Below are positions 13,012 to 25,000 of a stretch of 64,000 nt of DNA, piece by piece. The first letter of the stretch is position 1. The number at the start of each line of letters is the position of its first letter. Position numbers and translations under genes: made by a program. Source of the stretch: Anthopleura xanthogrammica (Eukaryota; Cnidaria; Anthozoa; Actiniaria; Actiniidae); NCBI GenBank assembly GCA_964019055.1, contig OZ025219.1, forward strand, positions 9,955,888-10,019,887, given 5' to 3'. A model generated the notes under the pieces. The model searched no databases. It was not told the DNA's origin and worked only from the letters and a program-made list of their open reading frames with translations.

Positions 13012-16000
13012 TCCCAACTGTCTGTCTCTCCATTCATCTGTCTGTATGTACGTCCGTTTTGGGGTTTTGGTTTTTTTCGTCCGTGCATAGAAATGCATCA
13101 TAACCTTAACAAGCCTACGTTTAATATAAGGGTTCACCTTTCAGCTTTCTCATAGCAACCAGTAGCTTAGCTGATCTTTTCTCCGCGTTTTTCTTTTTCA
13201 AACACAGCAAATTGACCTTCTCAGCAAACTGATCTACTTCCTGGTTCAACTGGAGCTTTAACACCTGAAAACCAAAGGAATCCCATATCAAGACATTAGC
13301 GTACGATGTCCCAGAGTTAGCGCGGCAAGCGCACTATTTAGCGCGAAAGTTCCTGCCAAATCCACAGGAAGCGCATAAAATAAATTAAGGAGCAATATCC
13401 ACTTTAAAACATTTCGAAATAATTGTTCAAAATAATTAAAATAATTGCTATCTTACCATTACGGGATCCGGTTTAGATTACCCGGTACCCACCGCCTCTG
13501 GAAGTGAAATCATGGAGCCCCCTATTTTGGCCTCTGGTTTTAACCCTGGAATTTAAGTGCCCCTCCCCACCCGCGAAAGGTTTTGGTTAGTGGAGTTCAT
13601 GCCATACTAACCTTCTGTTTTTCCTTCATATCTGGGCTCTTATCCAAGCTAGACAAATCTTCTATCTGACGGAGAGCTTTCTCTTTCTTCTCCTTGAACT
13701 CATTCGCCTGGAAGGAAAATATTTCGTAGAATACTGTGAAAAATGCGATATGAACTTGCCGTGCCATAACCATTTCCTATTTCAAATCTCGCTGTTCTGA
13801 AACCTTAATAGTAAAAAGAAATAGAGCAGTTTTCGTATGACACGGACCACGCCTTGCCGTGACCGTGTCAGTGCCATGCCGTGCCGTGTATGCAAACATT
13901 CCACATTCGGTGCCGTGTGCGTGCCGCACTGAACCGTGCCGTGACTTTTCACACTCATGCGAAATCTGCTCTAATACTCAAGAGAATTACACGTGCTACG
14001 AAAATAACTGGAATATCGATAAGGAAAGAAACACCGAGTAGAGTTGTTTGTTGGTTATCTCCTGTGCTTCGAGGGTTTTTCTCCGGGTTCTCCTGTTTTT
14101 TTTCTCTCCAAAACAATGAACTTCTAAATTCTAACTCCATCTATCGATTGGCTTATCAAGTGGGTTGTAAAATATGGTGACTCACCACTTGAGATGCAAT
14201 AATACTGTATCTTTCTAACGAGGTATTGGTTGCATCACTTGATACCACGGAGAGCCAAGAATGGTCAGCTTCTGCTGGCTGAGATGACATACTGAGGTCT
14301 TCACTGCGCATGCTTGTACCAACTAGAGGTGATGGTAAGCCTTTGCTATCATATGTCTGCAAATTTTATAATATAAAAGACATTCATTGAAGTATGACTA
14401 AGTACAATAGGCAATGTGCATCAAAGCTCACAAAGCCGGCACTCTGGGAAAGTGAGTTCTTTAAAAATGTAACAGGGAAATCAAAGGAACTATCAGAAAT
14501 CCTTTTATTTCCATAGAAAATATTGAAGGAAAAATTGTCAAATGAATTTTTAAAGGAGCCAAAAAAGCGTAAGAACTCACTTTCCCATCATGCTTTATGC
14601 TATAATTTCGAGCTCATGCACCTTGGCTATTACACACATACAAGACAAATGCACTCTTGACCGAAAGCATCAAGTTCGCGCGCAAATGGTACCCGCGTCT
14701 TAAGCCATCGGTTTACTCTATATTCGCTAGAAAGACGCCTTCCATTGCAACACAGACGTAATTTAGAGGACAGGTTCCTGCGGTTCAAGCAGGTAAATCG
14801 AGTGTCGCATGGTTGGCATGCGCTGTTATGGCGTTGTCTCTCACTCCTGTGTACTTCATGCCTGTTTGATGTGTTGTTCTCTCCCTTCCTTGCCACGAGG
14901 GTTTTTCTCTCTCCATAAAATAAACACGTGAGTTGAGCGTTGTGTGTTGTGTGTTGTATATAGTGAATGTAGTGGCAATGCGTGTGGAACGATTCTCACA
15001 GAAGAGCTCCTTACAGGGCTGGAGTGATACGATTTCAGATTCAGAAATTGAGTGTTTTCAAGGATACCCAGATCGCGTTCGCAGTACTTACTAGTTGATC
15101 TTGTAGTTCTTGTTTCAGTGAATAAGGTCTTTTATTTGGTGTACTTGTATGGTGTGGAGTTCGAAATGGTGATGATAAGTCAGATGTGCTGCCCTTTCGT
15201 AGTCTGCAATAAACAGTTCATGGGGTAAGAATTATGTACGACGGAAAATAATGATGATAGTGATTATGATGATGATGAATGAAGACATGATGATGATGAT
15301 GATGATGGTAGTGATATGATAATGGTGATATGATGATGATGATGATGATGGTGGTGGTTCTGATTATGGTGATGATGATGATTTGATGATGAAATTAATG
15401 GTGATGATGATGTTGATTGTGATGATGGTGGTGATGATGATAATAAAAAGATCACTAGCACAATAACAACTAAAGCGACTGGTCTCTCCCAACACATCAA
15501 CGTTACGAGCCTCTAGATTGGTCCATACCTTACTAGTTCATCATTTAAATCTGTGACTGCTTCTTGTAGTTTGTTTTTCTCTGTTTTTAAGTCCTGGAAT
15601 TAAAACAATATAATTGTCATAAATCTCCCTTTCTGATTGGTTGGGAGTGCGTGTTTTATGAGCACACACAGCATTTTCTATTACATCACTCCTATCCAAA
15701 CTAACGGCTATTTTAATGTGCAGATATAAAGCACTTGGGGATTTGCAGAACACTGTTGGGAAATGTTGCTATGCAGACACATGCACACACGTTTGCTAAC
15801 TTAATGCGCTGATCGCCAGAGCTAGAATGAATTGCTTGCTGTAACAAACCTCATTAGCGAGAGAGAGTTCGTTGATGACAGATGATAGGTATTCAGTTTT
15901 AGACGAAGATTCCTGAGGATAAAAGAGAAAGATTATTATTTATTAATCATGGAGGTGTGTATAACGGAAAAGTGATGATGGAACTAATAGTAGTGAAGAT

Positions 16001-19000
16001 GATGGCTATGTATAATGACGGTGAAGATAGTGGTGACAATACGTGATGGTAGTCATGGTCGTGGTGATGATGACAATGGTGATGTTGATGATAATGACGA
16101 TGTGAATGATGACGATAATGACGATGACGTTAAGATGATGATGATGGTGATGATGATGGTGATGACGATGACGTTGAGACATTGATGATGATGATGGTGG
16201 TGATGGTGATGACGATGATGGTGATGACAATGATGATGGTAATAGAGGCAATAAAGATAACGTAATCAGCTACCATCCCCCCCCCCCTCCCAGGACTGTT
16301 ACATACCTGTACTAAGTCTTCTTTGACATTCTGTAATTCTTCGAGTTTCATGTTCACTTGCTATCAATAATACAAACAGTAATGCAGTGAGACACCAATA
16401 CAGCTGTAGGTTGTTTCAAGGAATCGATAAAATGTAGTCTTATCATCACTGACAACAGACAATTATTACAAACCATACTTTTTGCATTGTTAATGCTTCG
16501 TTTAATGCTCTTCTTTCATCCTCTAAGGTTTCAAGCTGAACTTGCATGGAGATCAGCTGGGAAACAAATGATAAATACAAAAATAAAAATCCTGGAACTT
16601 GGTCATGTAACTAACTTCTGTGTAATAGACTTTGACTTGGGCGTTATTTTTTTTTTCCATTTCAGACCATGTGTCATTCCCTAGAGTATCATTTCTTTGT
16701 TTAATGTTTGTGCACGAGAAGACACATGAATATATGGATACAACTCAAACAAAATAAAGAATCTTATTCCCCAGAGAATGACACATGGCGTGAAAAGGGA
16801 AAGCATTACACACAAGATAAACAGGTCTATTATTTTAATAGAAGTAAAAGTGAAGAATCTGCTAAATATTAACACTAACCTTTGACTGCAATTGCTCAAT
16901 ACAGGCTTCCAGGTTTTGTCTTTCTTTAAGCTGCAGAGAGGTAAAGGAAGAGGTAAAGAGAGGTAAAGAGAGATAAAGAGAGGTAAAGAGCAACTCTTTT
17001 TTTTTTTAGATTAAAGTTACTATTGTCAGAGAACAGGCAGGACAGGCTTGCCCAAATAGACCAAAAAATGTACAAGGATTGCAGAGCACCATAAAAAGTT
17101 TGGGGGGGGGGGGCGGGCGCTTAGATTGGAAAATTTGTCAGACTTGTATATATGTGTAAAGAGAAAGTCAGGAAGGCTAAGACTTAGTGAGACTGAAATT
17201 TAGATGATACTCAGCCCTTCCCTCTTAATGGTCCCTGCACTGTGGCATAAAAACTCTGAGAGCTAACTGTTTGTTTTCTTACAATTCTTTGTGAAGCAGC
17301 CTGCACACTTGTGGATGGTGTCAGCTGCACCATGCTCTATTCACTAATACAGCATAGTTCTAAACCAATCAGAATGCAATGTTAAACTAGGTGACTATAT
17401 ATAATATACATACCAGTAATGAATTGTTTTTGTTAAGATCATTTATTTTTTCTTCTGATTCTGCAACTATTTATGTAACAAAAAAAAAATTTTTTAAATC
17501 CTCATAGGAATACTTGAAATTTTTCAAAGATTGGAATTAGTACTTATAACAATAAATAAATATTCAAATCTTGTGTTTACCAGATTGTCTTAGTTCTGAA
17601 TTTTCTCTCTGTAGCTCCTTGCATTTAGCTGCAGTCCCTTGTAAACTAAAACAAACAAATGATTAGGGGTTGTACAAGAGTGAATACATGTTATAATCTA
17701 ACTGATCCTGGACTTTCATTTGCTCTTTGTCATATGCCTTTGACTCGACCACGTTGAGCTGCGTCCTTCGTAATTCAGCTCTTCAGCTGCAAGCAAAGAT
17801 GATTAGCCCCTCCAAATTTTCTTTCTTTTCTTTTCAAAGCTAATTTTCCTATACAAAATCCTTATAAAATATGTGTGGTTCATAAAAATATTTATACCCC
17901 ACCATGGAGAATATTTGCAAAAGGATCACCCCACCCCTCTGGAATTTCCAATGTTCTTCCATACAAACCTGTTGTAATTTTGTTTTTTCTCTGACTGAAA
18001 TTTCCAATTTCCTCCATTATTAGTGGGGTGTGGATATTTTTAGGGACCACACAGTTTTGATTTTGTGTTTAATGGCAATTTCCCTATAGTTGACATTATG
18101 AGCTGAAACTCCATCTCCTTACTAATATTGTGGTGCTCTTTTCATTTCTGCTCATTTTAAGGGGAAGACTCATGTGGTCTGTTTGTGGGGTATTGAGTGA
18201 AGGACATATAATTTAAAATCAGCTTGTTACCTTTGCAGTTGTTTTTTCAATGTCTGTAGTTCATTATTGAGTTGAGTGTTTCCATCTTCTGTTTGCTCCA
18301 TCTACAACATTTTTGAAGAGCACTCTTATTAATAAATTGATAAATGAACATCCATCCTACTGACACCCTACCAACATCCTACTGACAACCCTATCAACAC
18401 CCTACTGACACCCTACCAACACCCTACTGACACCCTATCAACACCCTACTGACACCCTACCAACATCCTACTGACAACCCTATCAACACCCTACTGACAC
18501 CCTACCAACATCCTACTGACACCCTATCAACACCCTACCAACATCCTACTGACAACCCTATCAACACCCTACTGACACCCTACCAACATCCTACTGACAA
18601 CCCTATCAACAACCTACTGACACCCTACCAACATCCTACTGACAACCCTATCAACACCCTACTGAACCCTACCAACATCCTACTGACAACCAACCAAGAC
18701 TCTACCAACACGCTACTGCCCCTCTACCAACACCCTACTGACAACCCTATCAACACCCTACTGACACCCTACCAACACCCTACTGACACCCTACCAACAT
18801 CCTACTGACACCCTACCAACATCTTACTGACAACCCTATCAACACCCTACTGACACCCTACCAACACTCTACCAACACCCTATTGACACTCTACTGACAG
18901 TCTAACACCCTACTAATATGTTACCAACAACCCTACCGACACCCTTCCAACATCCTACTGACAACCCTATCAACACCCTACTGACACCCTACTTACACCC

Positions 19001-22000
19001 TACTGCCACTCTACCAACACCAATTTTGGGGTCACATTTTTTACTACTACCCATCATTCATCCATTTATTTGACTGTTCACTTACATAACCTTGCATTTG
19101 TTAAACTTTCATCACCTGTGTTTGTATGATAGAGTGCTGTTCTAAAAGTCTTTTATTGTTCAGCTGTAATGTTTCAATTGTCGACATCATCTCTGCTGTT
19201 CTATCCCTAACAATTATAAAAACAGGACTTTCAATTAGTACAAGAGTAGCTAGGGGTTTCAATAATAGATGAAGTAGATGGATTGGATTTAAATGTAGGC
19301 GTCTGTGTCCACTAATTTTAGTTCTTATTTATTGACGAATTTGTAAAATAGCCAGTGGTATGAAACTAAGTACTCGGCGATCGACTGCCAACAGCCGCCT
19401 TCTATTGAAACCCTCGAGTAGCGCCCCTGGACTCTAACCTTGAAAAACAGGATGTATGCCTCACTCAGATAAATAGCAGCATAATACATTTCTTACCAGT
19501 CACTCTTGTTGGGTGACTCTCCTCCGATTCCTTCTACACTGTCAGAGCTTAGATTCGGTGTGCTCCTTGCTGGAAAACAAAGAATTAACAATTGAAAAAC
19601 AAGAATCAAAGAAACAAATATTACTTGATGAAAACAAGTGGGGGAAAAGGAAATATAAATTGAGATATTCAAATGAGTTATCAATGATTAACCTTGCTGT
19701 TGGCCATGCTCTTGAACCGGTTCAAAAGTAGGAGACTAAAACAGAAATATTAAGAGTAAGGAATGAATATGTTTAACTTGAAATATTTGATAATTTTGAA
19801 TTACAATTTCTCCAGGTGAGTGCCTCAGCTGTTGAAATAAATTCTCTGTTGTTCTGATACCAGAGAATTTGAATTTAGAAGGCATTGAAACACAGTTATG
19901 ATACAAATATCATACAGCTGTATCTAACATTCAAGATATTCTTGGAGATAAAAGCATCACATTTTGATATACTCACTGCACAATTGATGGATACAGCTGA
20001 TAGAAAATCTTCATCGGTACTTGCAAAGCTGAAACAGTCAGACAGAGAAAGTTGTTATGTCTGTCTGTAGTAGCTGATAAGAATTAAATTGGAAACCTTG
20101 AAAATAAACTAATCTTAAATTAACATTATATTTTTAAGGGGCTGATTTTATATATATATAATATATATCAATCATACTTGTGATCCTGAAGCATCCAAGC
20201 TATATGTATAGTAGTTAATGTTAAATCAAAGGTGACGGACGTGAGCACAATCTAGTAAATACAGAGGTCTCAACATTTTTTTTTACCACACCAATGTAGT
20301 TATTTTTTAAATGTTCCGACCACATTGATCAATGTCATCTTGACAGCAGTGTGATAATTCTTACCATTATACTAGAGACTTCAATTAAAATTATCTTGGA
20401 TCCAAAAATTCAATAGAAATACCAAAAACTCCATTAAGAAAAAGGGTTTTCCTGATAGAGTCTGACTTATCTGAGATAATTTTGAAGGGAGTCTTTACTT
20501 AGTAGAGTGGGTATTGTGATCATCCAGGTGAGTGTAGTCTTGAGAAAGACTGTTGTTGTTGATGACTGACGTTTGGTCAATCTGAGCCGAAGTCATCTTC
20601 AGAGTACAGTGAGGAATTAAAGAGTCTATTATAATATATATACTACAGTAATTTTTTTGAGAAAAGAAAAATGTTTGAAAGAGTAAAACTAACCAGAAGG
20701 AGTAAAGACTCAATGAATTTGTTACCATTCAAGAGACAAGATTTTCATCTATTTAAATTTATCGACCTCATTTTTTTGTTTATGAATCTTATCTGAGTGC
20801 ATAGCAATGCTAGCTAAGAATAATTTAAATATGGTTAATTACATAGCTGATACCAGTGACGATACCTTCGTTTCCTGATGTCTTCTATCCATTCATTAAT
20901 GCCGGCCTGGTAAGTTGCAATATCAATATGAACATCTTTACCTTCTGGATCCAGAATCAAGGATAGATCATCTAGATTATCGGCAAACTAAAGAATATCG
21001 AAACAAAATCAGGATTCTATCTTAACCTGGTTTAGGGTTGGTTAGTATATTTAACATGCGTTGGATTCGGGTGATATGCCTTGTAGGGGACTTATGTTCT
21101 ATTTTTTTATCACCTGCCATTATCAAATTCTGCCATTGGCAAATTGTTTAAATAAATAAATAAATTTACCCCTTTATGTCTTGTCAGATGCTTGGATTTT
21201 TTGAACCCATCAATCAAAAATTACTAACTCAGACTGTTGGAAATTTGATTGACGGAAGCCAAAAACCTAGATCGGGCTGCCAGGTTGTATAATTCCCTTT
21301 TTAAGTTATTGGTATTGAATTATTGTTGTTACATGGTTAATGGTATGGGAGTTAATTATTTAAAACCTCCCTTCAAATCTATTCAAAGATGCTTAAATAT
21401 TTAATTCTTGAATGAATTATTGTAAGTTCAAAGACAATAAATGCACAAAATAAATAACATTATGGAGGAAGAATATCAAAAATATCAACGGTTTAATTCA
21501 CTGACAGTAAAATATTATTAAGAATGAGAACTTATAAACTAATGATACTGATTGCTATTCATATACCCAGTAGGTAATTATGAGCAATCCTTTTAGGATT
21601 TCAATTATTAAAATAAAATATTCTGGCATTCAAAGCTTAAAAAATGTTTTTTGCCTTAAATTTATTCTTTATTCGGCCTACCCCGGCAATAATTATAATA
21701 TTATCAATAGTACTTCAATGATCAGTTATAGGATTCATAGGATTCAATATAATATAGAACATGCTGAGGATCAAAAATAAAACAGTTGCAAGTTAACTAG
21801 CCTGCATGCAGCCTGACTAAACTGTAACGAGAGTTTAGTAAGGCTGCACACAGACTACAAGTTAACCAGCAGCTGACAAATAATTCAATAACAACCTGTG
21901 TACATACAATCCTTGTTTTTTCTGTATGTAAATTGACAATTCTACCCTAAGATGTTACTTATACATGGCCTAATAATTTATTGATTATGGGAATTTAGCT

Positions 22001-25000
22001 TGATAAATGTGAACTATATTGAGGTAAGTTAATCTACTACTTTAAATGTATCAATTACTAATGCAGGGCTATATTGTCTGACATTGAATGAGTACTTTAG
22101 TCCAGATAAAAGGATCAACAGATATGTTACTACCTGAAGCTCATAGACATCATCTTTCACTAGGGGTAGAGTTTCCTTTTTTTTCTCCCTTCCCTTTTGC
22201 CAATTGAAACCAAATGAAAAGAGAATGGAAAAATGGGAAAGACTGCTTCCAGAGAAATAAAGTATCATACAAGCTGAGATATTTCATGACTAGACTAGCT
22301 TAATCATGCTACGTAAACCTTTTCTTGTCAACATGTCAATGACTGTAAATTTAACATCCCAATTCAACTTATTCCAATGTGTGAACTTCGGTTTAAAGTT
22401 TAAAAACAACACTAGAACATTCTTTGCTAATTGAATTTGATGTATTAGCTTATAATATTATATCGTATAAACAAATATAAACCCTTTCTTTATGGAAACA
22501 GAGGAAGCTGTAATTTAATCATTGGCCATAAGGGAAGTGAAATAAGAATACTGTCTAATGTATCACGTTCTTATTCTTACAACAAAATGGAAAATCAGCA
22601 GCAAGCGGAGTGTAAACACAGCTGTTTTTGTTGCAACAACATCCCTCAAAAATAAAGGAAGCGTAATATGATTAACCATAGAAAAAATAATTACTATCAA
22701 AAATACATGTTTGGTATGAAAAATAATTTTCCAACATAATTGAAAGCGACACCAAGCAGTGAAAAACATGCAGCTGTATGTGTCGTCTTGCAGTAATCAA
22801 CATCCCCTCTCGAGAAAAAATAATTTATATGATCAAAAATATAAATGCTTAATAAATCACATTCAAAAATGCAATAATGAAAAAAGACTAATATATATGT
22901 GATCAAGTACAATGTAAAATACAGGCAAAATTGTATAATTTAATCAAAATAATGTACATGAAAATAATTTTAAAATTAAATGATTCAAAATATAATGAAA
23001 TTGGAATTTATTGGCAAATTTATCTCCTGCTAAATAATTTTTTATTTTCTATTTATTTTTTTATTTCAATTAGATCAAATCTTCATTGTCCATTTTTATT
23101 AAATTTTTTTATTTTTATTTATTATTTTTTTATTTTGAACAAAATGTTGTGGTATACATTAACTGAATGAAATAAGAATAAATATTTCTTTTAAATTGAT
23201 TCACATACTAATAATCTAATTTTCTGTTATAATTCTTAACTTGAAAACTTGTAATTCTTATTATTCATTTAGTCTACAATATTTTTATTTTACTTCGTCT
23301 TAGTTTAAAGCCCTTCGCCTCAGGCACTCATTATAAAATATATACACAACATGTCACCATGAAAATATTTTAAGTAATACATCATTGATTTTAAGATTGT
23401 CACATCCATTTTGGTATATTAATTAATATTATTTTTACACATAACAATAAAATATTGTAAAAATTAAGTACACGATTACTAAAATATTTTTCAAAATTTC
23501 ATCTATTTCATCTATGAGAATGGTATTATTTATGCATGTGGGAAACCCCACACATTATTTCTTAAAAATATATTTCAAAAAAGTCACTGTTTTTCCCACA
23601 CAATTTATTCCAAGTAGGACCTCTTGGGAAAGATTGCTTTAAATGGCTTTACCTGAGTAGCATATGAAAAATACATTTATGAATGCTAAGTAAGGCTCAG
23701 CTGAGTTAAATACAAAATTAAATTGGGAATATGACCAAAAATCTTGAGAGGATTGGAGCTTAGGAAATACTTTTTTTTCAAAAAAAAATGCTCTAGGCAG
23801 CCATTAACATCACTTTTCTGGAAACCAAATGTTTCAATTATTCACTTGAGATGTCAGGGTTTCCTCCCCTGAATGAATTAAGCTGTTGATTATACACACA
23901 CTTTACAAAACAGGATGAAAAAAGGTGATACAACAAAAAGGTTTTATACTATCAATTTGTTTACTTTACCGACAAGAGTATAAAAAGATCTTCCCATTAA
24001 ACTACTCAACTTCCAGACGTTGTTTTTCCTGACAAAATGAATACATTTATCAATCTACTCTTTGTGATATTAAAACAGTAAAACATGGCAATTAATTATA
24101 AGCAAAAAAGATTTATAAATGTTTAAATATATTTAATTTTAAACTGATATATTATTACTAATTATTATTAGGAATCTATTAAGAATATAGAGGATATTAC
24201 ATGGGTACGCGGAGATACAAATTTTATTATCGAGTGTTGAAAAGATCTCTCATGGAAACCCTCTCATGAGTGAGCGCAGCGAACGAGTTAGAGATTTTCA
24301 ACATGAGAAGATAAAATTTGTATCTCCAAGCGCCAATGTAATATTCTGTTTATTATATAATTATCAATGAAAAAGAAAAGAAAGCTTTTTTGAGCTTTTT
24401 TTCTGCTATAAGAAGTATGTTACCATAGTGATGATATCTTCAAATGTGAAAATAACATACTATCGTAGATCATCTTCATATTTATTTTTCTAAAAAGGGG
24501 AAATTTGAAGTCTGATAAAAATTGCTGAGCTAAGTATCATCATTATTTAGCAATTATTCGCCGAAGGCGAAGTGATTATCGATGAATATTTACCGAGCGG
24601 CGAGTCTTCGAGCTGCGAGGTAAATATTCATCGATAATCACTGAGCCTGAGGTGAATAATTGTTTTAGTATAAATAAAAAGGTGATTATTTCAAAAAAGA
24701 AAGAAGGAAACAACATTGAAAGTGAAAATATTTTATTTTTTAAAAGCGCGACAGCCATTTTGTCCGAAAAGGTGATTATCGGCTGATAATCCGAGATAGA
24801 AAACCAATCAGAGCGCGCGATTTTGTATAATCACCTTTGTATTTATACTAATTATTATTATTATTACTATTATTATTATTACTATTATTATTATTACTAT
24901 TATTATTATTACTATTATAAATATCAAATTAGACCAATATGTCCTGCAATTATTATTTTAATTATTAGAAATCTATTAGGAATATTAAAAATATTAATTT

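Larger units (their letters stand above)
7959..20028 (-). other. KASH gene exons 4-29: linkers and coiled coil
   Basis: Exons: 19977-20028, 19693-19735, 19497-19569, 19116-19206, 18231-18301, 17581-17645, 17414-17466, 16880-16930, 16479-16556, 16307-16360, 15850-15912, 15529-15593, 15092-15203, 14186-14356, 13612-13707, 13138-13264, 12655-12742, 12100-12219, 11627-11666, 11353-11399, 10813-10853, 10388-10470, 9770-9871, 9493-9588, 8865-9153, 7959-8130. Most are 40-130 nt and rich in E, K, L and Q with heptad-like leucines, for example SEEKQSLEKRLEEIT. Exon 17 (14186-14356) and exons 28-29 are Ser/Pro-rich non-coiled linkers. The phases join without a break. Confidence 0.82.

Noticed and set aside
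19805..19855. Minus-strand candidate exon encoding NNREFISTAEALTWR
   Set aside because: It has AG and GT borders but ends in phase 1, while exons 4 and 5 of the KASH gene already join in phase 0 without it.
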